DNA of 64,000 nt, taken from positions 62,001-126,000 of the forward strand of contig QFXE01000018.1 in the NCBI GenBank assembly GCA_003349915.1, given 5' to 3'. Positions 1 through 9,098 of the stretch are shown here, piece after piece; position 1 is the first letter of the stretch; each line of letters opens with the position of its first letter. The notes under the pieces were generated by a model. That model ran no database searches. It was not told the origin of the DNA and worked only from the letters and a program-made list of their open reading frames with translations. This DNA is from an endosymbiont of Escarpia spicata. Lineage in GTDB: Bacteria; Pseudomonadota; Gammaproteobacteria; Chromatiales; Chromatiaceae. The translations under genes were made by a program, and so were the position numbers.

Positions 1-102
1 GGGTGAATTCGGTAATGGTTCGGCAACAAAAAAGGGCTATCATACCCGGATGATTCAATTAGGGTGGAGCAGGTTCCGCCTCCCGACAAAGGAAGGAAGT
101 AA

Positions 103-2871
103 ATGAGTGGAAAAAGACAGGTTTTCTCTTTCGAAGAAGGTGATGGCAAGAACAAACAGCTGTTGGGCGGTAAAGGTGCGAATCTGTGCGAGATGACCCA
201 GTTCGGTCTCAATGTGCCGCCCGGCTTCGTCATCTCCACCGAGGCCTGTCTCGACTATCTCGCCAACGAAACCCGGCAGCTGCCTGACGGCCTGATGGAC
301 GATGTGAGAGAACACATGAAACGGGTCGAGGCGGCCACCGGCAAGGGCTTCGGCGACGCAAATAACCCACTGCTGGTTTCTGTGCGTTCCGGCTCTGCGA
401 TGTCGATGCCCGGCATGATGGATACCATCCTCAACCTGGGACTCAACTCCGAGACCCTGCAGGGCGAGATCGAACAGACCGGTGACGCCCGTTTCGGATA
501 TGACGCCTATCGCCGCTTCATCCAGCTCTTCGGCAAGGTCGCCCTCAATGTGCCCGACGAACTCTTCGATGCGGAGTTTGAGCAGGTAAAACAGAAGGCT
601 CATGTCACAGAGGATGTGGGGCTCTCCGGAGATGACCTGAAAGAGATTTGCGAACGTTTTCTGACGGTCTTTGGAAATCATGCCGGACGACCCTTTCCGG
701 AAGACCCTTACGATCAGCTGGAGATTGCCATCAAAGCGGTATTCGGCTCCTGGGGTGGCAAGCGGGCGGTGGATTACCGCCGTGAATTCAATATCACACC
801 TGACATGGCTAATGGTACTGCCGTCAATGTCTGCACCATGGTCTTCGGCAATCGGGGAGACGACTCCGCCACTGGCGTTGGCTTCACCCGTAACCCTGGT
901 ACCGGTGAGAACAAGCTGTATGGCGAGTATCTGGTCAACGCCCAGGGTGAGGATGTGGTGGCGGGTATCCGTACGCCGAAACCCATCGACCACCTCTCCG
1001 AGGAGATGCCGGAGATGGCGCGGCAGCTTGCGGAGCTGCGCGAAAAACTGGAGACCCACTATAAAGAGATACAGGATTTCGAGTTTACCATCGAGCGCGG
1101 CATTCTCTACTGCCTGCAAACCCGCAACGGAAAGATGAATGCAATTGCCATGGTGCGCACCTCCGTGGAGATGGTGGAGGAGGGGCTGATCGACAAGGAG
1201 CAGGCTTTGCTGCGCATCGATCCCGCCCATCTTGAGCAGATGCTCTACCCTCGTCTCGATCCCGATGCCAAGGCGGATGCGGTGGCACAGGGTTTGCCCG
1301 CATCGCCGGGCGCGGCCAGCGGCCGGGTCGTTTTCGATGCAGATCGGGCGGAGATCTTCGGCAAAGAGCAGGGGCAGAAAGTGATCCTGATGCGCGAAGA
1401 GACCAAGCCCGAAGATATCCACGGCTTTTTCGCTTCGGAAGGTATCCTTACCAGTCGTGGCGGCAAGACATCTCACGCCGCGGTGGTGGCCCGTGGCATG
1501 GGCAAGCCCTGTGTGGCGGGTGCGGAGGGTATCTCTGTGGATGTCCAGCGCCGTGAAGCGCACATCGGCGGTTTGGTGATCCGGGAAGGCGATGTGGTCA
1601 CCATCGACGGTAGTAGCGGCAATGTCTATCTGGGTGAGATATCGATGGTGGAGCCGGACTTCACAGAGGAGCTGAACCGGTTGCTGCGCTGGGCTGATGA
1701 TGAGGCCTACCTGCGGGTGGTGGCCAATGCCGACACCGGACCGGATGCCACGCGGGCGCTCAAGTATGGCGCCAAGGGTATAGGCCTCTGTCGTACCGAA
1801 CGCATGTTCAATGATGTCGACCGTCTGCCGGTAGTCATCGAAATGATCGTGTCGGAGACCGATGAGCAGCGTGAGGCGGCGCTGGATAAGCTGCTGCCGA
1901 TGCAGCGTGCCGATTTCAAGGCGATCTTTGAAGTCATGTCGCCGTTTCCGGTCACCATTCGTCTGCTCGACCCGCCGATCCACGAGTTTCTGCCATCCGA
2001 GCAGCAGTTACTGGCGGATCTGGAAAAGTTGCACCATCTGCGCAATTCGGTGCGCGGCATGGAGGTTTTGGCAAGCAGCATGATCCTGCTGCACGATCCT
2101 GATCAGGCAAAGCAGGAAGCGGCTTCGATGCGCCAGATCGTGGACATCGACATGGTGGAAAAAACGCTGAAAAAGAAGGAGACCATGCTGAAAAAGGTAC
2201 GGGCTCTGACCGAAACCAACCCGATGCTGGGGCATCGCGGCGTACGGCTGGGTATTACCTTTCCTGAGATCTATTCGATGCAGATTCGGGCAATCCTGGA
2301 GGCTGCCGCCGAGTGTGCCGCCAAGGATCTGGAAGTGCATCCGCAGATCATGGTGCCCCAGGTCTGTACTTCAGAAGAGTTGAAAAAGGTAAAAGAGACC
2401 GTCGATCGGATTCGCACTGAAGTTGAGGCTGAGTTTGGGCATAAACTCGATTTTCGCTTCGGTACCATGATCGAGGTGGTGCGTGCCTGCATGCGGGCTG
2501 ATACCCTGGCGGAAAAGGTGGAGTTCTTCTCATTCGGCACCAATGATCTGACCCAGGCCACCTTCTCCTTCTCCCGCGAGGATGCTGAAAACAAGTTCCT
2601 GCCCATGTACAACCAGATAGGTATTCTTCAGGACAATCCTTTCGAGGTATTGGACGAAAAAGGTGTGGGCAAGCTGATGGATCTGGCGGTGAAGTGGGGA
2701 CGTGAAAAGAAGCCCGATCTGAGTGTCGGTATTTGTGGAGAACACGGTGGGCATCCTGCCTCCATCGCCTTTTGTCATAAGGCGGGGTTGAACTATGTCT
2801 CCTGTTCTGCACCGAGAGTGCCGGTGGCAAGATTGGCCGCAGCCCATGCCAGCCTGCTGAACCGTAAATAG
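103..2871 (+). CDS. ppdK: Pyruvate, phosphate dikinase
   Basis: Interconverts pyruvate + ATP + Pi and phosphoenolpyruvate + AMP + PPi in the cytoplasm. The 922 residues are the usual full length for the family: an N-terminal ATP-grasp domain beginning with the typical GGKGANLCEM motif, a central phosphohistidine domain with GGKTSHAAVVARGMGKPC (catalytic His at about residue 458), and a C-terminal TIM-barrel PEP/pyruvate domain ending in the GICGEHGGHP motif. The ATG at 103 follows a good ribosome site (AAGGAAGGAAG). No partner gene lies next to it. In an autotrophic sulfur oxidiser the enzyme may run toward PEP or serve PPi-linked glycolysis; direction cannot be read from sequence. Confidence 0.97.
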   Translation: MSGKRQVFSFEEGDGKNKQLLGGKGANLCEMTQFGLNVPPGFVISTEACLDYLANETRQLPDGLMDDVREHMKRVEAATGKGFGDANNPLLVSVRSGSAMSMPGMMDTILNLGLNSETLQGEIEQTGDARFGYDAYRRFIQLFGKVALNVPDELFDAEFEQVKQKAHVTEDVGLSGDDLKEICERFLTVFGNHAGRPFPEDPYDQLEIAIKAVFGSWGGKRAVDYRREFNITPDMANGTAVNVCTMVFGNRGDDSATGVGFTRNPGTGENKLYGEYLVNAQGEDVVAGIRTPKPIDHLSEEMPEMARQLAELREKLETHYKEIQDFEFTIERGILYCLQTRNGKMNAIAMVRTSVEMVEEGLIDKEQALLRIDPAHLEQMLYPRLDPDAKADAVAQGLPASPGAASGRVVFDADRAEIFGKEQGQKVILMREETKPEDIHGFFASEGILTSRGGKTSHAAVVARGMGKPCVAGAEGISVDVQRREAHIGGLVIREGDVVTIDGSSGNVYLGEISMVEPDFTEELNRLLRWADDEAYLRVVANADTGPDATRALKYGAKGIGLCRTERMFNDVDRLPVVIEMIVSETDEQREAALDKLLPMQRADFKAIFEVMSPFPVTIRLLDPPIHEFLPSEQQLLADLEKLHHLRNSVRGMEVLASSMILLHDPDQAKQEAASMRQIVDIDMVEKTLKKKETMLKKVRALTETNPMLGHRGVRLGITFPEIYSMQIRAILEAAAECAAKDLEVHPQIMVPQVCTSEELKKVKETVDRIRTEVEAEFGHKLDFRFGTMIEVVRACMRADTLAEKVEFFSFGTNDLTQATFSFSREDAENKFLPMYNQIGILQDNPFEVLDEKGVGKLMDLAVKWGREKKPDLSVGICGEHGGHPASIAFCHKAGLNYVSCSAPRVPVARLAAAHASLLNRK

Positions 2872-2911
2872 AATCCCCCTCTCCTTAGAGGGGTGTTGCT
2901 CAAACTTTATT

Positions 2912-2988
2912 TGTAGGTCGGGTTAGCGATCGCGTAACCCGACAAGTTTTTGATTTTGTTGGGTTACGCTACGCTATCCCAACCTACA
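2912..2988. repeat. Intergenic inverted repeat (TAGGTyGGGTTA type)
   Basis: TGTAGGTCGGGTTAGCG at the left is matched in inverted orientation by the right arm ending in CCCAACCTACA, giving a long imperfect hairpin around a short AT-rich centre. Elements with this GTAGGTTGGGTTA signature are common between genes in Proteobacteria. A short CCCCTC/GAGGGG hairpin without a T tract lies just upstream (2876-2893), straight after ppdK. Confidence 0.6.
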
Positions 2989-3134
2989 CTTGTTAAATCC
3001 CCCTCACCGGTGATCCACTTTGCTTGATCAGATCTACTCCCTGAACACTTTCTAATCTCACCCATTTGATCTAAAACAGTGACAGAAAGGTCAGTCGGCC
3101 CTAGAATGCCGCGCTTACTGTTGAGAGTGTTTGC

Positions 3135-3476
3135 ATGAAATTCAACCGAATACCAGTTGTTCTGTTTATGAGCCTGTGTTTTCAGGGAGCGGCTGTTGCT
3201 GCGACCGATCAGCAGTTTGCTGCAATTAAACGTATGGGAGAGTTAAACGGCGTGGCCTTGCATTGCCGTTATCTTGAGCAGACCCAGCATATGAAAAGAG
3301 TGCTGGTGATGACGCTTCCCAAACGCAGGCAGTTGGGAGAGTTGTTTGATATTGAAACCAATACCTCCTTCATGAGTTTTATGGCGGCGCAGGCCACCTG
3401 TCCGGATGTGCATACATTCAAAAAGCAGGTGGATACCGCTGTGCTGCAACTGGAAACTGTTTTTAGCAAGCCTTGA
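3135..3476 (+). CDS. Small secreted protein of unknown function
   Basis: A 113-residue protein with a clear Sec signal peptide (hydrophobic stretch to about residue 22, cleavage near AVAA|TD). The mature part is about 90 residues with two cysteines, one in ALHCRYLEQ and one in AQATCPDV, which could form a disulfide. I recognise no family. It ends 14 bp before the ZnuA/Sco fusion gene on the same strand, so the two may be co-transcribed, which would point to a periplasmic role. The ATG follows a GAGAG ribosome site. Confidence 0.6.
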   Translation: MKFNRIPVVLFMSLCFQGAAVAATDQQFAAIKRMGELNGVALHCRYLEQTQHMKRVLVMTLPKRRQLGELFDIETNTSFMSFMAAQATCPDVHTFKKQVDTAVLQLETVFSKP

Positions 3477-3490
3477 GCTGATCTTAAATT

Positions 3491-4924
3491 ATGTGGTTCA
3501 AACGTTACGTATTACCTCTGTGTGTCGCTTTCGGCCTTATTTTCTCCGGACAAACTCTCCTTGCGGATGACAGTTTTGATGTCGTTGTCAGTATCAAGCC
3601 GATCCACTCCATCGTGGCTGGCCTTATGGAAGGCACAAAAGGCCCACAGCTACTTGTGACTGGGGAGCAGAGTCCCCTTGTATTCAAACCAACCGACCAG
3701 CAGAAGCATGCTATGCAGGCCGCTGACCTGGTCATCTGGGTCGGTTCGGAGTTGGAGGGGCATCTGTCGGAGTCGATCGCCGCGCTTGAACCCCAGGTAA
3801 GGGTAATCGAGCTTTTATCGAGTAACAACATGAAGATTCTCCCCTCGCGGGGTGATGATGTAAAACGTGACCCGTTTTTCTGGCTCGATGACCGGAACAT
3901 CATCATTTTGCTGGATGATCTTACCCGTCTGCTGGAGGAGGCAGACCCGCTCCGAACCCATATCTACCAGCAAAACAGGCGCAAGCTGATGCAGCGCCTC
4001 ACCCGCCTCGACCGGGAGTATGAGTACGGTTATCGAGGCTTGAAGGCGGGATTGGGTGTGCAGTATTACGACACCCTGCACTATTTTGAACAGGCTTATG
4101 CGCTGACGGTGCTCGAACATGTGGGCATCTCTCCAGGGCAACCTGGGGATGCGGCTTCGCTGTTCAAGGTGCGGCAGCGCATCGTGGACGGTGAGGCAGT
4201 GTGCCTGCTGACAGAAGCGGGCATGCCTGCGGAGCATGCAGGGCTTTTGACTCAGGGACAGGAGGTCAATGTCGGCAGACTCGACAGCCTGGGCATTAAT
4301 CTAAAGCCGGGTCCCGATCTCTATTTCCAACTGATGGATCATAATACGGATACCATCAAGCGGTGCTTGAATGCGGATATGGGGGCAGCTGATCAGGCGC
4401 GTATCGACGCTGATAGTGGCGGCATTCCGGATCAGGATGGTATCGGTGGGCGTTTCATCCTGACCGATCATCTTGGTGGAACGCTCACCGAAGATGACAT
4501 GCGGGGGGGTTATCACCTGCTCTATTTCGGTTACACCTACTGTCCGGATGTCTGTCCCACGACATTGCAGGTGCTGTCACTGGCGCTGGACGAACTGGGT
4601 GAAAAGGCCAAGTTGATACAGCCGTATTTCATTACCATAGATCCGGAACGGGATAGCGTCAAAGTGATGCGTAACTATGTAGAATACTTTGATCCCCGGT
4701 TGATCGGGGTGACTGGTTCAAAGTCGATGATTGAGCGTGTGGCCACCCAGTTCAAGGTAAAATATGAAAAGGTGGAGGAGGAGGTGGCTGATCCCGACCT
4801 CTACGTGATGGATCACTCCGCCAGCCTCTATCTATTGGGGCCGGACGGCCGCTTTATAAAGAAGTATGTCTATGGCATTACCGCTGAACAGTTGGCTCAG
4901 GGGTTGCTTGAGGTTCTACCTTAA
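3491..4924 (+). CDS. ZnuA-like/Sco (SCO1/SenC) fusion protein, putative copper delivery
   Basis: A 477-residue exported protein of two domains. Residues about 1-26 are a Sec signal; residues about 30-300 resemble the cluster A-1 metal substrate-binding proteins (ZnuA/TroA); residues about 315-477 are a Sco domain with the copper site intact: Cys351 and Cys355 in CPDVCP, and His442 in MDHSAS. In the ZnuA-like half, two usual metal ligands appear lost: the SPH motif reads SPL (Leu63) and DPHxW reads DPFFW (Phe129). The gene lies immediately upstream of nosZ. Sco proteins deliver or reduce CuA sites, so a role in NosZ CuA assembly is a reasonable inference. The start is ATG with only a weak ribosome site. 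Confidence 0.82.
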   Translation: MWFKRYVLPLCVAFGLIFSGQTLLADDSFDVVVSIKPIHSIVAGLMEGTKGPQLLVTGEQSPLVFKPTDQQKHAMQAADLVIWVGSELEGHLSESIAALEPQVRVIELLSSNNMKILPSRGDDVKRDPFFWLDDRNIIILLDDLTRLLEEADPLRTHIYQQNRRKLMQRLTRLDREYEYGYRGLKAGLGVQYYDTLHYFEQAYALTVLEHVGISPGQPGDAASLFKVRQRIVDGEAVCLLTEAGMPAEHAGLLTQGQEVNVGRLDSLGINLKPGPDLYFQLMDHNTDTIKRCLNADMGAADQARIDADSGGIPDQDGIGGRFILTDHLGGTLTEDDMRGGYHLLYFGYTYCPDVCPTTLQVLSLALDELGEKAKLIQPYFITIDPERDSVKVMRNYVEYFDPRLIGVTGSKSMIERVATQFKVKYEKVEEEVADPDLYVMDHSASLYLLGPDGRFIKKYVYGITAEQLAQGLLEVLP

Positions 4925-4972
4925 AACCCACCTCTTCCTTGTGCTGACATAGAAAAATCTAATCTGTGTTAT

Positions 4973-4986
4973 TTGACCAAAATCAA
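4973..4986. promoter_or_regulatory. FNR/DNR-type box upstream of nosZ
   Basis: TTGACCAAAATCAA differs from the FNR consensus TTGAT-N4-ATCAA at one position. It lies about 92 bp before the nosZ start, suited to anaerobic activation. A 10-bp palindrome, GTCATATGAC (4990-4999), follows at once. Confidence 0.6.
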
Positions 4987-5077
4987 TGTGTCATATGACG
5001 CATTTTTAGACTATTCTCTTGTGAGTGTTCGTATTATGCGCAGCACAATCTGTCTCTAAACTTGGGGAAGGGGAATA

Positions 5078-7384
5078 ATGAAGAAAAGCACCAAACAGTT
5101 ATGTACGGCGCTTGTGAGCCTGGGTATTGGGCTAGGAGCGGCTTCAAGCAGTTTCGCCCAGCAGTCTCTCAAAGATGTGATGCAGGCGCGTGGCCTGACT
5201 CAGAAAGACCTGTTGGCAGCAGCCAAGACCTACACGCCTACCGGCGGGCGCGATGAGTATCTGGCTTTCAGTTCAGGCGGCCAAAGCGGCCATGTGATCG
5301 TATACGGCATCCCGTCGATGCGTATTCTGAAATACATCGGTGTGTTTACGCCTGAGCCTTGGCAGGGTTACGGCTTTGATGACGAATCCAAGGCTATTCT
5401 GGCCCAGGGTAAGATCAATGGCAAGCTGATCAACTACGGTGATACCCATCATCCGGCTTTCTCCGAGACAGAAGGCGAATACAACGGTAAATACCTATTT
5501 ATCAACGACAAGGCCAATCCCCGCATCGCGGTGATTGATCTGCACGACTTCGAAACCAAGCAGATTGTGGTCAACCCCTTCATGAAGTCTGATCACGGTG
5601 GTGCTTTTGTTACGCCGAATACAGAATACGTGATGGAGGCCTCCCAGTACGCAGCGCCGGTTAGCGGAGACTATGTGCCGCTGGAAGAGTTCAACGAAAA
5701 GTATCGTGGTGCTCTGACCTACTGGAAGTTCGATATGAAGAAGGGGCAGATTCAGCCGGATCAGTCCTTTACCTTCGAACTGCCTCCCTACAGCCAGGAT
5801 CTTTCCGACGCTGGTAAAGGGCCGTCTATGGGTTGGGGTTTCACCAACTCCTTCTGTTCCGAACGTTATGTTGGTGGTATCGAGCGTGGACGTCCTCCTT
5901 TCGAGGCGGGTTGCTCCCAGAAGGATACTGACTTCCTGCACGTAACCAATTGGACAAAAGCAGCCGAACTGGTTGCTGCCGGCAAGGTGCACAAGGTCAA
6001 TGGCGCTTACCAGATCACCATGAAACAGGCGGTGAAAGAGGGTCTGCTCTATCTGATCCCCGAGCCCAAGAGTCCCCACGGTGTTGATGTCAGCCCGGAC
6101 GGCACCCACATCATCGTCTCCGGTAAGCTCGACAGCCATGCCTGGGTCTACAGCTGGGACAAGATCAAGAAGGCCATCGACAGCAAGAAGTTCGAAAGCC
6201 ATGACCCCTATGGTATCCCGATCATCTCCATGAAGGACACGCTGCACACTCAGGTGCAGGTAGGTCTTGGTCCTTTGCATACCCAGTATGATTCCAAAGA
6301 GTGCGTGGTCTACACCTCCATCTATGTGGACTCCATGGTTACCAAGTGGGACTACTGTAAAGGCAAAGTGCTGGATCAACTCCATATCCACTACAACATC
6401 GGTCACTTGGTGTCGATGGAAGGCGACTCCGTCTCCCCTGACGGCAAGTATCTGGTCTCCCTCAACAAGCTGGCCATCGATCGCTTCAACCCTGTCGGTC
6501 CCCTGCATCCGCAGAATCACCAGTTGATCGACATCAGCGGCGACAAGATGCAGCTGCTTTACGATATGCCACTGCCACTGGGCGAACCCCACTACGTTGT
6601 GGCTATCAAGGCCGACAAACTGAAGCCTGCGGTTCGCTACAAATCAGGCTGGGATAGCCGTACCAACAAGAAATCGCCCTGGGCGACCCGTGCCGGTCGT
6701 GAAAAGGTGGTGCGCAAGGACGGTGTGGTTCATGTCTACGGTACTGTGATTCGCTCTCACATCACGCCTGAGATCATTGAGGTCGAAGAGGGTGAGACTG
6801 TATCCATCCATCTGACCAATCTGGAACGTGCCGAGGACGAGACTCACGGTTTTGCCATGTACAGCCAGAACGTCAACCTCTCTATTGAGCCTGGCAAGAC
6901 CGTATCCGCCACCTTCCTGGCAGATAAAGCCGGTGTCTACCCCTACTACTGCACCGAGTTCTGCTCCGCGCTCCACTTGGAGATGCAGGGTTACCTGCTG
7001 GTCAAGCCAAAAGGTTATGTGGCCAAGGCTGGCGCGAAGATTGAAGAAGGTCAGAAGTACACCAAGGCTGATTTTGACAAGCAGGTGAAGACGAATGTCG
7101 ATACCCAGGCTGTAATCAACTCCGTGGTGGGCTTCATCACCAGTCATAACTACAAGGACTTCCCGGAAGTTGTTGCACTGGTTGAAGATGCTACCGACCA
7201 GCTCGGTTTTGCTGATGAGGCCAAGAAGAAGGCCGAGGGCTATGCCGCCAAGGGTGACTTCCAGAATGCTACTCTCTGGGCTGGTCAGCACTGGCAGTAT
7301 CAGGTCAAGACCGCTGATCTGGGTCTGCGCGCCAAAACCTTCCTTGAGGAGCATGGTGCAGTAAAGGTCGAAGCGAAAAAGTAA
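5078..7384 (+). CDS. nosZ: Nitrous oxide reductase, Sec-type (clade II)
   Basis: Periplasmic copper enzyme reducing N2O to N2. The 768 residues begin with a Sec signal (cleavage near SSFA|QQ) without a twin-arginine motif, the mark of clade II NosZ. The beta-propeller half holds His ligands of CuZ (GDTHHPAF, His124/125; KSDHGGAF). The cupredoxin half carries the complete CuA set in YCTEFCSALHLEMQG (Cys625, Cys629, His633, Met636). About 115 residues follow the CuA domain; Wolinella-type NosZ has a haem c domain there, but this tail has no CXXCH and is Lys/Ala-rich. The ATG has a strong ribosome site (GGGGAAGGGG). No nosR is seen, as usual for clade II clusters. Confidence 0.97.
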   Translation: MKKSTKQLCTALVSLGIGLGAASSSFAQQSLKDVMQARGLTQKDLLAAAKTYTPTGGRDEYLAFSSGGQSGHVIVYGIPSMRILKYIGVFTPEPWQGYGFDDESKAILAQGKINGKLINYGDTHHPAFSETEGEYNGKYLFINDKANPRIAVIDLHDFETKQIVVNPFMKSDHGGAFVTPNTEYVMEASQYAAPVSGDYVPLEEFNEKYRGALTYWKFDMKKGQIQPDQSFTFELPPYSQDLSDAGKGPSMGWGFTNSFCSERYVGGIERGRPPFEAGCSQKDTDFLHVTNWTKAAELVAAGKVHKVNGAYQITMKQAVKEGLLYLIPEPKSPHGVDVSPDGTHIIVSGKLDSHAWVYSWDKIKKAIDSKKFESHDPYGIPIISMKDTLHTQVQVGLGPLHTQYDSKECVVYTSIYVDSMVTKWDYCKGKVLDQLHIHYNIGHLVSMEGDSVSPDGKYLVSLNKLAIDRFNPVGPLHPQNHQLIDISGDKMQLLYDMPLPLGEPHYVVAIKADKLKPAVRYKSGWDSRTNKKSPWATRAGREKVVRKDGVVHVYGTVIRSHITPEIIEVEEGETVSIHLTNLERAEDETHGFAMYSQNVNLSIEPGKTVSATFLADKAGVYPYYCTEFCSALHLEMQGYLLVKPKGYVAKAGAKIEEGQKYTKADFDKQVKTNVDTQAVINSVVGFITSHNYKDFPEVVALVEDATDQLGFADEAKKKAEGYAAKGDFQNATLWAGQHWQYQVKTADLGLRAKTFLEEHGAVKVEAKK

Positions 7385-7414
7385 TTGCTGAGAAGCAATT
7401 GACCTGGAAGGGAG

Positions 7415-7442
7415 AGGGGACCTAACGGTCCCCTTTCTTGTT
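7415..7442 (+). terminator. Intrinsic terminator after nosZ
   Basis: AGGGGACC-TAAC-GGTCCCCT forms an 8-bp perfect stem with a four-base loop, followed by the T-rich TTCTTGTTT. A second perfect hairpin, AATTGCT-GAGA-AGCAATT, overlaps the nosZ stop (7383-7400). Together they could make nosZ mRNA more abundant than the downstream genes. Confidence 0.75.
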
Positions 7443-7558
7443 TCTAAATAGATATTTGGTCGATAATTACAGATGCATGGTTAGTCAGATACTCTCCTGA
7501 TAATTATTCAAAATCAGGTGGTATCCACTATAAGTCGCACCAAGTCGAGGGGTTTTAT

Positions 7559-7572
7559 TTGATGTCGCTCAA
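7559..7572. promoter_or_regulatory. FNR-like box upstream of the first nos cytochrome gene
   Basis: TTGATGTCGCTCAA matches the FNR consensus TTGAT-N4-ATCAA at nine of ten fixed positions. It lies about 90 bp before the start at 7663, a distance like that of the box before nosZ. Confidence 0.4.
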
Positions 7573-7662
7573 TGCAGGAACCTTTACCCGGTGAGAGACT
7601 CCCACTCAATGAAATATGTTGCCCAAAACGGGGCGCATTGTCTGAAAAAAGAGGAAATACCA

Positions 7663-7980
7663 ATGTTGAAATTAATCACTTTTGCCGCAGTAGCCGCGAC
7701 TCTCTCCCTTGGAGGAATTGGCAATGCAGTTGCTGCTGATGGTGCTGCGCTCTTCCAGGCAAAGACCTGCTGGTCCTGCCACGGTAAAGATGCCAAGACC
7801 CCAATTATGCCTATGTATCCCAAGCTGTCTGGCCAAAATGCTGACTACGCCTTTAACCAGATGAAAGACATCAAATCCGGTGCTCGCAACAATGGCCAGA
7901 CCGCTGCGATGAAGGGTGTGATGGGGCTGGTCTCCGATGATGAGATGCGCGCAATCGCAGACTGGCTCGCTACTCAATAG
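7663..7980 (+). CDS. Mono-haem c-type cytochrome of the nos cluster
   Basis: A 105-residue class I cytochrome c (c553/c555-like): Sec signal to about residue 22 (GNAVAA|DG), one haem motif CWSCH, and a downstream MKGVMGLVSDDEM segment that would supply the axial Met. The reading frame is open further upstream, but the ATG at 7663 has a GAGGAAA ribosome site and places the signal peptide correctly. Its place after nosZ matches the cytochrome c genes (nosC) of epsilonproteobacterial clade II clusters, thought to carry electrons from NosG/H to NosZ. Confidence 0.88.
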   Translation: MLKLITFAAVAATLSLGGIGNAVAADGAALFQAKTCWSCHGKDAKTPIMPMYPKLSGQNADYAFNQMKDIKSGARNNGQTAAMKGVMGLVSDDEMRAIADWLATQ

Positions 7981-8037
7981 TCAAAACAACCCTAACTGAG
8001 ATCTAATCCCGTCGTTGGGGTTGGTCTTGGTGCAGGT

Positions 8038-8051
8038 TTGACGTATATCAA
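8038..8051. promoter_or_regulatory. FNR/DNR-type box upstream of the di-haem cytochrome gene
   Basis: TTGACGTATATCAA has the same TTGAC-N4-ATCAA form as the box before nosZ. It lies about 140 bp before the start at 8191, in the 210-bp gap between the two cytochrome genes. Confidence 0.55.
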
Positions 8052-8190
8052 AGAACGCTAATATTCCTCGTGAAAGAATTCGTCCCTGGAGCGGATATTG
8101 AATTTCCGGTCAGGCAGGGGCGCAGCGGCGGCCTGGTGTACATTTTAGAAGTGTTTGTACCCCGACAGTGGGGAACAGGAGAAACTTGGA

Positions 8191-8973
8191 ATGAGTGTTA
8201 AATTTGTATTGACGACCCTCACACTGGCTTTGGGTTTGGCCGTTTCCGCCAGCAGCTTTGCTGGAGAGGAAGATGCCCAGGTGACGGATGTCAAAGACTG
8301 GAATAAAGCGGGCGGTGAGAAGACTGAAGCCATGCTCCTGGCTCCCGACAAGCCACGTGGCATAGTTGTCTATGAAGTCTGTTCCGCCTGTCATCTGCTG
8401 GAGGGCTGGGGCCTGAAGGACGGTACCTTTCCTCAGTTGGCAGGACAGCATCGCAGCGTACTGGTCAAACAGCTGACCGATATCCGCGCGAAGAACCGTG
8501 ACAACCCCACCATGTACCCCTTTGCGCTGGACGAACAGATTATGGCCGTATCCGGTTATCATGAAGGCGAGATAAATCCCGCTCAACTGGTTGCCGATGT
8601 CACCGACTACATCTCCAAGCTGCCGATGAACCCGGATAACGGCAAAGGCCCCTGGAATGAACTGTTTCCGGAATTTGCCCAGGGCAAAAAACTCTACGCC
8701 GACAACTGCACCCAGTGTCATGGCGAAAACGGTGAAGGCATAGAGGATAAGTTCTATCCCAAAATTCATGGACAGCACTACAATTACATGCTGCGCCAGT
8801 TCGAGTGGATTCGTGACGGCAAACGCCGGAATGCTAACCCCGATATGGTGAAACAGATCAAGGGCTTCTCCGATAAGGATATGCAGATGGTCATCAACTA
8901 CGTATCCCGTCAGAAAGTTCCCGCCAAGGATCTCGCACCTTCCAAAGATTACCAGAATCCTGATTACGATTGA
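8191..8973 (+). CDS. Di-haem c-type cytochrome of the nos cluster
   Basis: A 260-residue periplasmic cytochrome with a Sec signal (ASSFAGEE) and two haem motifs, CSACH near residue 64 and CTQCH near residue 174, in two cytochrome c4-like domains, each followed by a FPQLAGQH or YPKIHGQH type segment. The ATG at 8191 has an AGGAGA ribosome site and is preferred over an upstream in-frame codon at 8155. It has its own FNR-like box. The likely role is electron transfer between the NosG/H menaquinol dehydrogenase and NosZ; other periplasmic reductases cannot be excluded as partners. Confidence 0.87.
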   Translation: MSVKFVLTTLTLALGLAVSASSFAGEEDAQVTDVKDWNKAGGEKTEAMLLAPDKPRGIVVYEVCSACHLLEGWGLKDGTFPQLAGQHRSVLVKQLTDIRAKNRDNPTMYPFALDEQIMAVSGYHEGEINPAQLVADVTDYISKLPMNPDNGKGPWNELFPEFAQGKKLYADNCTQCHGENGEGIEDKFYPKIHGQHYNYMLRQFEWIRDGKRRNANPDMVKQIKGFSDKDMQMVINYVSRQKVPAKDLAPSKDYQNPDYD

Positions 8974-9098
8974 TCAATGACAACTGTGCCGGATGTCCGC
9001 AAAATTCGGTACAGGCTCTCCCTCTAAATTCCCCGGGAGTCGCTTAAGGTGCTTCATCCAGAAGTGCCTTGAGTCTCACCGGGGGACTCATCAACAAA

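Noticed and set aside
55-1983. Long open frame on the minus strand opposite ppdK (642 codons)
   Set aside because: It is antisense to an unmistakable full-length ppdK, has no recognisable domain, and is explained by codon bias of the GC-rich sense gene.
2876-2893. CCCCTC/GAGGGG hairpin as the ppdK terminator
   Set aside because: Only 6 bp of stem and no T tract; left as a minor note.
8968-8984. TTGATCAATGACAA as a fourth FNR box before nosB
   Set aside because: The right half matches only three of five bases and overlaps the stop of the preceding gene.
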